From: a bacterium
GTDB lineage: Bacteria; SM23-81; DAOVCL01
Direction: 5' to 3'
DNA length: 31,919 bases
Assembly: GCA_029932675.1 (NCBI GenBank)
Contig: JAOZPP010000034.1
Span: forward strand, 1 to 31,919
Part shown: in pieces, positions 9,207-16,800 of the stretch
How the letters are laid out: every line of letters begins with the position of its first letter
How positions within the stretch are numbered: position 1 is the stretch's first letter
Made by a program: the position numbers and the translations under genes
Notes under the pieces: generated by a model
The model's input: the letters and a program-made list of their open reading frames with translations, nothing else
Told to the model about the DNA's origin: nothing
The model's database searches: none

Positions 9207-9407
9207 CTATAGTTTGACTACATTCTGTGCTTGCGGTCCCTTTTCGCCTTCCACTACTTCGAATTCAACCTCTTGACCTTCAGTCAGGGTCTTGAATCCT
9301 TCACCCTGGATGGCTGAAAAATGGACGAACACATCATCGCCATTTTCCCGTTCAATGAAACCATAACCCTTGTTTTCATTGAACCACTTCACCTTGCCAT
9401 GTTCCAT
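9207..9407 (-). CDS. csp: Cold-shock protein (CspA family)
   Basis: This 66-residue protein is a complete cold-shock domain: '[16 protein letters not shown]' with RNP1 (KGYGFIE, 13-19) and RNP2 (DVFVHF, 25-30), and the usual end 'GPQAQNVV'. CspA-type proteins bind single-stranded RNA/DNA and act as RNA chaperones. The start is fixed by a very strong AAAGGAGGT about 11 nt upstream. It has its own near-consensus sigma-70-type promoter and a hairpin at the predicted 5' end of its mRNA (see next entry). It converges on the TPR gene through a shared terminator. Confidence 0.97.
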   Translation of the reverse strand: MEHGKVKWFNENKGYGFIERENGDDVFVHFSAIQGEGFKTLTEGQEVEFEVVEGEKGPQAQNVVKL

Positions 9408-9434
9408 ACTAACTACTGACCTCCTTTACAGACT

Positions 9435-9487
9435 GAAAGCACTATTGCTTTCGACCTCAATATAAGGAATTGTTTTTAGGATGTCAA
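9435..9487 (-). promoter_or_regulatory. csp promoter and 5' hairpin
   Basis: On the minus strand, TTGACA (9482-9487) and TATATT (9459-9464) are separated by exactly 17 nt, a near-perfect housekeeping promoter. The predicted start, about 7 nt past the -10, falls at the edge of a perfect hairpin (GAAAGCA-ATAG-TGCTTTC, 9435-9452). The transcript would therefore begin with a stem-loop, followed about 30 nt later by the ribosome binding site. The -35 sits 5 nt beyond the stop of the upstream kinase-like gene. Confidence 0.85.
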
Positions 9488-9492
9488 GCTTT

Positions 9493-10122
9493 TTATGATA
9501 TTATTTGCATAATTCCACCACTAAATATTGGAATGGTAAAATTGTCATCAACGGGGAGGGGGAGAAGTTCGGTGAGGGTTGCCAGGAGCGCTCCCCAGAA
9601 CCCCACTCTGAATGGTAGGTGGGGGAGGGCCCACGCCGTCAAGAGGCAGATAAGAAGACAGGCCAAACTCCCGCTTAAGCTCTTCCTCCCTATGGGAACT
9701 AACCTCCAATGTTTTCCAACCAAGGCTGCGGAGACATCACCCAAAACGAGAAAGAGTATGGCCCCAGCGGCAATCTCCCTCTGATAGAATAGATCGGACA
9801 ATAGGCAGGCAGTGAGAAGATAGGTTGAGCTGGTGAAGGACCTCTTCTCATGTTTCCTCATGATTATGCCAAATGTGCGATTGAATACTTGGGCAAATGA
9901 TGGGTTTAGCAGGCGAAGAAGTTCTATAAACAGGATAAGGAGCGTGGCGAGGGCTAAGCCATAGACGGAGGTCCTTTGGGGGAGGATGAGGATTCCTAAG
10001 GGGATCACCAATGCTGTCAGATGGAAACCCTTCCTCTTCAGCTCAGAGCTCAGGCTTTCCCTTGCTTCGGAGCTGGTCAGCTTAGAAGAAGAGGAAGACG
10101 GAAACCTTATAGGAGTTGTCAA
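9493..10122 (-). CDS. Polyprenol/dolichol (phytol) kinase-like membrane protein, CTP-transferase family
   Basis: The product (up to 209 residues) is a small multispanning membrane protein of the CTP-dependent lipid kinase/cytidylyltransferase family (SEC59/VTE5/DGK1-like). Diagnostic pieces are 'ELKRKGFHL' (27-35), 'HEKRSFTSSTYLL', 'LGDVSAALVGKHW' (127-139), 'GRKSLSGSLA' and 'LPLPVDDNFTIPI' (188-200). Such enzymes phosphorylate polyprenols, dolichol or phytol. The start is uncertain: the longest frame uses a TTG at 10122 without a ribosome binding site and overlaps the PorV-like gene by 41 nt; conserved sequence begins only near residue 27, so a start close to the upstream stop (10082) is possible. 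Supply of polyprenyl phosphate for the glycosylation locus is an attractive role (inference). Confidence 0.78.
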   Translation of the reverse strand: MTTPIRFPSSSSSKLTSSEARESLSSELKRKGFHLTALVIPLGILILPQRTSVYGLALATLLILFIELLRLLNPSFAQVFNRTFGIIMRKHEKRSFTSSTYLLTACLLSDLFYQREIAAGAILFLVLGDVSAALVGKHWRLVPIGRKSLSGSLACLLICLLTAWALPHLPFRVGFWGALLATLTELLPLPVDDNFTIPIFSGGIMQIIS

Positions 10123-11044
10123 GGCTCTCGTGGGTGGAGAAGCTGGTATCCACCTGAAACCTCTTTACCATTACACCCAAGCCAGCAGTAAGGTTCCCCT
10201 GGTCAGAACCTATCCTAAAGGAGATGATCTCCCGGTAAGTATACTCCCCTCCCAGGTGGAAATCACCGCTTACATTCCCTAACCACCTTTGGGCGGAAGT
10301 CTTCCTTCCCTCAAACCTCAGATCCACATCAGTGGCTAAGGTGAGGCTTCCCCGGAGAGCCTCCACCCCAAGCGCGGCGCCTAATTTTAAGGTGGGGAGG
10401 ATCGATTCCTTCTCTCCAGTGTCCCAGGCCAAGAAGGTGGTAGTAGCATCCTGGAGGTTAAGGCCAAACCTAAGGTGGCCCTGGGTAAAGAGAACTCCCA
10501 AATCAGTGCCCAGGCCAAAGGCGGAGTTATCCGCCAACTTGCGGTAGATGAGTTTGGCATTGGCCCCCCAGGAGAGGTCTTGGCCTCTTTCTGCCGCATA
10601 GGTGAAGAAGAGAGTATAGTCAGCATGTCCGGTCTCTTTGACTACATAGGGGCGGTTCTCCGTTGTGTCCGGTGGAAGGTTTGGATGCGGAACGGCGGTG
10701 AGTTTTATTCCTCCCCCACCCAATCTAATCAAGCTAACTCCGATGGCGGTTGCGGAAGGCCCTGCTATGGGTCTGCTGTATGAGAGGTAATCGTGGTTCA
10801 GGAGTTGGCCGAAAGTCTCTGCATGCATCCCAGCCACCCCTCGGCCCCTTATTTGCACCAACCCGGCAGGGTTCCAATATCCGGCGGTCAAATCGTTAGC
10901 TATGGCCACAAAGGCCCCTCCCATTCCCAGCGGTCTTGCCCCGACCCCTAAGTAAAGAAACTCCCCTGCGTATTTAGCCCCCAAGACCTTAAGCGGGATT
11001 GAGGGGAGAAGCAATATAAGGAGAAGATAGATTCCCTTTTTCAT
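10082..11044 (-). CDS. PorV/PorQ-family outer-membrane protein
   Basis: The 320-residue product has a signal peptide (MKKGIYLLLILLLPSIPLKVLG) and then the family hallmark 'LGVGARPLGMGGAFVAIAND' followed by 'YWNPAGL', typical of PorV/PorQ/FadL-like barrels. The rest is strand-rich and ends in FLFF. In Bacteroidetes PorV is the outer-membrane shuttle of the type IX secretion system that brings cargo with a C-terminal sorting domain to the sortase. Four cargo-like proteins with such a domain lie in this window, so a role in their export fits, although family members also do other things. The ribosome binding site is weak. Confidence 0.8.
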   Translation of the reverse strand: MKKGIYLLLILLLPSIPLKVLGAKYAGEFLYLGVGARPLGMGGAFVAIANDLTAGYWNPAGLVQIRGRGVAGMHAETFGQLLNHDYLSYSRPIAGPSATAIGVSLIRLGGGGIKLTAVPHPNLPPDTTENRPYVVKETGHADYTLFFTYAAERGQDLSWGANAKLIYRKLADNSAFGLGTDLGVLFTQGHLRFGLNLQDATTTFLAWDTGEKESILPTLKLGAALGVEALRGSLTLATDVDLRFEGRKTSAQRWLGNVSGDFHLGGEYTYREIISFRIGSDQGNLTAGLGVMVKRFQVDTSFSTHESLDNSYKVSVFLFF

Positions 11045-11172
11045 AAGTGGCCTATCGAGTCTATCCTAAGCTTGAGCCAAAGCTGAAAGAGGCATCCTTT
11101 AGTATAAACCACCGCGTTTAAAGCCTCAAGCTTAATTGGTTGAATCCGATACTCCAGGAGTGCTATATAATT

Positions 11173-11201
11173 AATTTAAACTTTAGCCTTTGGGATGTCA
11201 A
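11173..11201 (-). promoter_or_regulatory. Candidate promoter for the PorV-like gene
   Basis: On the minus strand, TTGACA (11196-11201) lies 17 nt from TAAATT (11173-11178; four of six consensus bases). It sits directly after the rseP stop codon and about 130 nt before the PorV-like ATG. It would let the PorV-like and kinase-like genes be expressed apart from dxr-rseP. The remaining leader (11045-11172) holds no other gene that I can support. Confidence 0.5.
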
Positions 11202-11211
11202 GTTAAACTTT

Positions 11212-12516
11212 TTACTTTACTATTCTGGAAATATCGTTTATGGTCACAAAGAGCATTAAGGAGATGAGAATGAAAAAACCAACTTTCTGAAAAGCCAACT
11301 TCTGCTTGTGAGTAGGGGGCTTACCCCGAACACCTTCCCAGAGGAGGAAAGTGAATTGCCCCCCATCCAAGGGTGGGATAGGAAGGATATTTACCAGAGC
11401 TAAGTTGAGGCTAATGAGAGCCAATAGGTAGATGAGGCTGGAGAGCCCAGATTTTGCTGATTGACCAGCAGCCTCTACGATGAAGATCGGGCCGCCAATA
11501 GATTTAGGGGAGATTTGGCCCAGAATAAGCTTTTTTATAAAGGTAATTATCTGCCAGGTGAAATCTGCTGTCCAGGATAGGCTATAGGCAAAGGAGCTTA
11601 AAAGATTTAGCCTCTTCAGTTCCCAATAAGGGCTGATGCCTATAAGGCCCACCTCTTTAACTTTCTCCCCTTCGTCCAAGACCTGGCCAACCTTAGGTTT
11701 AATCTGAGCGGTAAACGTCTCCTTCCCCCTCATCCAAGTCACCTTAAGTTCTTTGCCCGGATGCGAATGGATCATCTCAGCCATATCATACCATTGCTCT
11801 ATCTTCTCGCCCTCGATAAGGATGATCAGATCTCCCCTCTTTAGGCCAGCCCTCTCGGCTGGGCTATCTGGCAGGACCTCTCCAATTCTGGCCTCCTGAT
11901 ATGGGAAGAGTAGGGAATCAAGGTTGAGCTTGCGGGGTTCAATTTGGAATTCCTTAATTTGTTCATCCCTTTCCACTTTGATGTGCAAGCCTTTTCCTTT
12001 GAGATGATGGAACCTCTCTGAGATGTCCTTCCATTCGTTTACTTTCTCCCCATTTATCTCTACTATTCTATCACCAACTTTCAACCCAGCTTCCTTTAGT
12101 GGAGATTGTGGAGGGAAACCACCGATTCTGGTAGTAGAGACAGTTCCTATACCTTGAATCCAAGCCAAGAGCCAAATGACCAATAGGGCCAGGATAATGT
12201 TCATCAAGGGACCGCTGAGGACAACAAGGAACCTTTGGGGCACCGACTTGGCCTTAAATTCCCAGGGTTGGACCTCCGCAGTTTGCTCTTCGCTTGCTTC
12301 CTCTTCTCCGGCCATCTTCACATAGCCCCCAAAGGGGATGAGGGAAATGGAATATTCTGTCTCCCCGATCTTTTTCCCCACCAACTTGGGTGGAAATCCT
12401 AAGGAGAACTTTTCTACCCTTATCCCCACCGCCTTGGCGGCCAGGAAGTGGCCTAGCTCATGAACAAAGATGAGAACGCCTAAGACAAAGAGAGCAGCTA
12501 AGATGGTGAGAAGCAT
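11212..12516 (-). CDS. rseP: Site-2 intramembrane zinc metalloprotease RseP
   Basis: The 434-residue protein has the zinc-binding HELGH (19-23) in its first membrane helix, two PDZ domains (about 125-200 and 205-285, with 'GDRIVEINGEKVNEW' and 'GDLIILIEGEKIEQW'), and the second active-site motif 'NILPIPPLDGG' (from about 376). RseP cleaves single-span membrane substrates such as anti-sigma factors and signal-peptide remnants in the inner membrane. AAAGGG six nucleotides upstream supports the ATG. It starts one nucleotide after the dxr stop, the common dxr-rseP order of many bacteria. Confidence 0.96.
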   Translation of the reverse strand: MLLTILAALFVLGVLIFVHELGHFLAAKAVGIRVEKFSLGFPPKLVGKKIGETEYSISLIPFGGYVKMAGEEEASEEQTAEVQPWEFKAKSVPQRFLVVLSGPLMNIILALLVIWLLAWIQGIGTVSTTRIGGFPPQSPLKEAGLKVGDRIVEINGEKVNEWKDISERFHHLKGKGLHIKVERDEQIKEFQIEPRKLNLDSLLFPYQEARIGEVLPDSPAERAGLKRGDLIILIEGEKIEQWYDMAEMIHSHPGKELKVTWMRGKETFTAQIKPKVGQVLDEGEKVKEVGLIGISPYWELKRLNLLSSFAYSLSWTADFTWQIITFIKKLILGQISPKSIGGPIFIVEAAGQSAKSGLSSLIYLLALISLNLALVNILPIPPLDGGQFTFLLWEGVRGKPPTHKQKLAFQKVGFFILISLMLFVTINDISRIVK

Positions 12517-12517
12517 T

Positions 12518-13687
12518 TTATCCCTTTGCTCTTTCCTCTATGATGAGTCTCCCCTCTTTCTGTGCCCATTTATGGGCCTCCCATATCCCTTCCCAGTCTG
12601 GATGTAGAGATGGCTGATGTAAATCCATTACTCCTTCCACTATCTTCGCTATGTCGGGGAGTTCTATCTTCCCTTCTAAAAAGGCCTCCACAGCGACCTC
12701 ATTTGCCCCGTTAAGGACAGCAGGCATGGTTCCTCCTTCCTCCAGGGCCTTATAAGCTAAGTTTAGACAAGGGAAACCCTTCTTGGGAGGGGGGTAAAAG
12801 TTTAGGTTACCCAATTGAACCAGGTCAAGGCCTGGTTTCACCCTGGGAAATCTCTGGGGCAGGGAGAGCGCATATTGGATGGGAATCTCCATATCAGGAG
12901 GAGCCAATTGGGCTATAACAGACCCATCGATAAATTCAACTAAAGAGTGCACCACCGACTGGGGGTGGATGAGGACTTGAATTTGTGATGGAGGGAGGCT
13001 AAATAGCCAATGGGCTTCAATCACCTCTAAACCTTTATTCATCAGGGTGGCTGAATCGATGGTAATCTTCTCTCCCATCCTCCAGGTAGGATGAGTGAGG
13101 GCTTCTTCCTTGGTGATCCCTTCTCGCAGGTGGCCAGGATTTTTCCAGAACGGTCCCCCAGAGGCAGTGAGGATTATCCTCTTTATCTCCCCTTTTCTTC
13201 CCGCCCTCAGACACTGATGAATAGCGCTGTGTTCGCTGTCCACAGGTATTATCTTTGCCCTCCTCCTTCCGGCCAGGGGCATAATTATCTCCCCAGCCAT
13301 AACCAAGGATTCTTTGTTGGCCAGGGCTACATCCTTCCCATTTTCCACCGCTCGGATAGTGGGAAGGGCTCCCACTGAGCCCACTAAGGCATTTATCACT
13401 AAGTCGACCTCTGGCCGGGAGACAAGCTCAAGGATCCCCTCCATTCCACTGAGGACCTCGGTCCCTTGCGCTTGGCTTTTAAGCTTGGGTAGAAAATGGT
13501 GGTCAGCCACTACAGCGAGTTTGGGGTTATGTTCTTTTACCTGAAGGGCGAGTAGATCAACATTACGGTAACAAGTAAGGCCATAGATGGTAAACAGATC
13601 CGGGAACCTTTCGATGACCTTCAGGGATTGACGCCCCACTGACCCGGTTGACCCGAGTATAGCAACTGTTTTCTTTCTTTTACTCAA
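12518..13687 (-). CDS. dxr: 1-deoxy-D-xylulose-5-phosphate reductoisomerase
   Basis: The 389-residue enzyme carries the NADPH motif GSTGSVG (12-18), 'ANKES', the metal-binding DSEHSA (150-155), 'TASGGPF', 'WRMGEKITIDSATLMNKGLE' and 'HPQSVVHS'. It converts DXP to MEP, the committed step of the non-mevalonate isoprenoid pathway, which supplies polyprenyl carriers. The start is a TTG at 13687: AAGGAG lies eight nucleotides upstream and the conserved sequence begins at once. The first codons overlap a 41-codon small ORF. cdsA, which often precedes dxr, is absent; a C25 peptidase takes that place here. Confidence 0.97.
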   Translation of the reverse strand: MSKRKKTVAILGSTGSVGRQSLKVIERFPDLFTIYGLTCYRNVDLLALQVKEHNPKLAVVADHHFLPKLKSQAQGTEVLSGMEGILELVSRPEVDLVINALVGSVGALPTIRAVENGKDVALANKESLVMAGEIIMPLAGRRRAKIIPVDSEHSAIHQCLRAGRKGEIKRIILTASGGPFWKNPGHLREGITKEEALTHPTWRMGEKITIDSATLMNKGLEVIEAHWLFSLPPSQIQVLIHPQSVVHSLVEFIDGSVIAQLAPPDMEIPIQYALSLPQRFPRVKPGLDLVQLGNLNFYPPPKKGFPCLNLAYKALEEGGTMPAVLNGANEVAVEAFLEGKIELPDIAKIVEGVMDLHQPSLHPDWEGIWEAHKWAQKEGRLIIEERAKG

Positions 13688-13805
13688 TGAAGGAGCTCCT
13701 TGGCAGTACCATTGCTAAGGCTACCGGTAGGGAAACCAGAAGTAAGGGGAAACTTCCTCTATTCCTCTTTCGAGACGTTAGGATAATATGCCTCCACACC
13801 CTCAT
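13680..13805 (-). CDS. Candidate small membrane protein (41 codons) linking C25 and dxr
   Basis: An ATG overlaps the stop of the giant C25 gene (ATGA), and the frame ends with a TAA three nucleotides past the dxr TTG. The 41-residue product has a basic start (MRVWRHIILTSRKRNRG) followed by one hydrophobic stretch (SFPLLLVSLPVALAMVL), so it would be a single-span membrane peptide. There is no strong ribosome binding site; translation would be coupled to the C25 gene and could deliver ribosomes to dxr. I do not recognise it. It may only be a coupling frame rather than a functional protein. Confidence 0.4.
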   Translation of the reverse strand: MRVWRHIILTSRKRNRGSFPLLLVSLPVALAMVLPRSSFIE

Positions 13806-16800
13806 CGCAAGAGGACCATCCGCTTGGCATTGGAAAACCCCCCGGCATTAAGCCGATAGAAGTAGATGCCGCTGGAAACTGGATTACCGCCTTCATCTTT
13901 ACCATCCCACTTTACCTCATAGTAGCCAGGAGCCTGCTTTTCCTCTACCAAGCTCCTCACCTCCTGACCCAGTATGTTGTAGATCTTTAAGCTCACTGCT
14001 AATCGCTTTTGACGAGCTACCGGTAACGAGTAACGAATCACGGTACTGGGGTTAAATGGGTTAGGATAGTTCTGGGCAAGGGAAAAGGACTTGGGAAGAG
14101 GAGAATCGTGTCCCTGATTATCCCTTACCCCCGTAGCTCTCCAAAGCCAGTTGAGGACCCCATGCAAGAATTCTATCCTGGAGTGGAGGGGCTCAACTCC
14201 CTCTAAACCAAAGGCCAAGAAGACCAGCCTATAGTCCCCATTGTCTACAGCCAAAGCCCCAGTTCCACTGGAATTTATTTGGCCATCTTCTCCAGAAGTA
14301 CTGTCATACACCAAAATGGAGAACGCAGGATCAATAGGATCAATCTCCCCTGGAGCATCCTGCTCATTGTTGCCCTCCTGGCTCAGGTCTAAATTCAACC
14401 CATCGATCACCGGATTGTTATCCAACCCCAAGAGATGGTGATAACCCGTGGAATAGGATACATACTGGGCATGGAGATAGTCTCTGTAGAAATCGGTTCC
14501 GTGCAGCCCATAAAGTGCCCATTGGCCAGATATGAGCAGCGATCCACCACTATCTAAGAAAGTCTTCAGATGTTCCCTGTCCTCAAGTGGTAAGGGAGAG
14601 GGCTCTTCCCCGATATACCAGATTACGTTCTTAAACCTCAGCAACTCTTCCTGAGGAAGCGGGCCATCGTTATCTACATCCCAGACCTCATACATCACCC
14701 CCAGGCTATCCAGCGTCTCTGTGTAATATCCCCGGTTGTTCACCAATCCATCATTTTCAACCAAAAGAGTTCTGCCCCAACCAACGGCCAGGCTGAAGCT
14801 CAACTGCTTGGTGTAATAACCTCCACCCTCTGAAACGCTGAGCCTAAAGGGAATTATCGGATCGGACACGGAGTTAGCAATTTGAATGGTAAGCGTATCT
14901 GTCGTATTTGCCCTTACAGAATCCACAGGGATATCGGGAAAATTCGCAGTGTTATCCAGAATATCCACCTCTGGACTCTGAGTGCTCAAAATCACCTCGG
15001 TACCAGATGCCTTCCTGCCTCCCTTATTCCGCAGGTAAAGGATGAGATTACAGGTCTCACCCGGATCGGGGATACCGTTATGATTTCCCCCTATATCATC
15101 CAAGGAGACGGTCTCCAATTCTATCTCTGGTTCCAGAATCTTCATCTTCAATGTGTTATCCCAGGAATCCCCCTTGGAGTCGGTAATCAGAAAGGAGAAA
15201 TAGGCGATATGGTTCACCGGTATATCCGGAGGGAGGGATAAGAGCAGGTTGTCCGTTGGCAAGGAGGAATCAGCAGGGGAGATACTGCCATAGCTGGCTA
15301 TACTATCCAGAATGGTCACATAAGGGTCCCTGGTGGAGAGGAAGACCTTAGTCCCCGGGGCCATAGCGTCCCCGAAGTTTCTGATCATCCCAGCAACCCC
15401 AATGGTCTCACCTGGGTCTGGGTAACCATTGCCATTACCATGAGTTCCCTCCTCTCCATCGTCCTGGATCTGATAACCCCCGAGGAAAAGTAGGGCTCCG
15501 GAGGAGGTGGTATCACTCCCTACCCAGACATCATCCACATAGTAGCCTTCGGATACATCCGCGCCATCACTCACAAATCTGAACCTGATTTTCACCTTTG
15601 CACCACAGGAATAGAAGGGGGAGAGATCATACCTGTCCTCCAGCCAACTATTGCCGATGAGAGCCGAGTCCAGGGCCCCTCCGCTGGCAATAAAGTCCAA
15701 CTTCCTCCAACCCGATCCATCATTTGCTTCCACATAGATCCCATCCACCCCATAGGTAGTTGTCTCATACCAGAGCCAAAAGGAGAGAACTGGTTTAGGG
15801 GGCAGAACAAACTTAGGGGTCTCCAGGTAGCAATCCATCTCGTTATCATAATGCCAACTATCCTCGTGTCCACAATACCAACTATGGCTGCCAGAATGGG
15901 CCCGCTGAGTGGTAAGGTGCCAGAGGTCATTTGTGCCCCCATGGACCCATCCATCCTCTCCTGTCTCCATACTGTCCGAGAACCCCGACTGTCCGATAGT
16001 CAAGATGAATCCGTCTTGGAAGCTCTCCCCCTCTTGGGTGCTACAATCGAGGAAGGCTTGTATAAAATGGGGAGCCGCACAGCCAGACAGGGCGGTAACG
16101 CCTATAATCCCTGTGCCTGTAGAGTCCGGAAGGATATCTCCAAAGTCTATTAAACATCTGGGGAATTGGGCACATGAGTCTGCGGAGGAGACCCCTCCCT
16201 GAACCCCTTTAGCCAAGCCGCTACCAATGTTAGCCAAGGTAATGGTCAGCTCTGCCTCTTCGCCTGGTTCCAGGATCCCATCCCCATTGATCCTATACCC
16301 CTTGAAAACCAACACCGGGGTGACGACAAGGAGGTTTAGTGGTTGACAGATACTATCTCCCTGGGAATCGGTGAGCAGAATGGTAAAGGGGACTGCATGA
16401 TTGTTGCTTGCCTCCGTTGATAAAGAGAGACCAAATGAGGAGGATGAAGTATCCCCAGGTCCTATATCGCCAAACTGTGCGGTGCTGTCGATAATCTGCA
16501 CTAAGCTATCATCTGTTCTCAAGAGGCCACCAACCCCAGAGGCCGGCTGGCTCCCTAAGTTCTTCAAGGTTACCACCAGACTAAAGCTCTCCCCTGGGTT
16601 TAGCTCTCCGTCGCCATTTCCCCCAATGCTATCCTGAATTGCGCTTCCTAAATAGGAGAGATAAGTCCCCCCTCCCTGCACAGGGATTGAGGTTTCGTAA
16701 GGGAGATAGTTGTGAGCAGTGACGGTAAGTTCTATAGGGGCGGAGGAAGAGGTTGAAAAGGAGAAGATCACCTCTCCCTTAGCATCCGCCCTCCCATATT

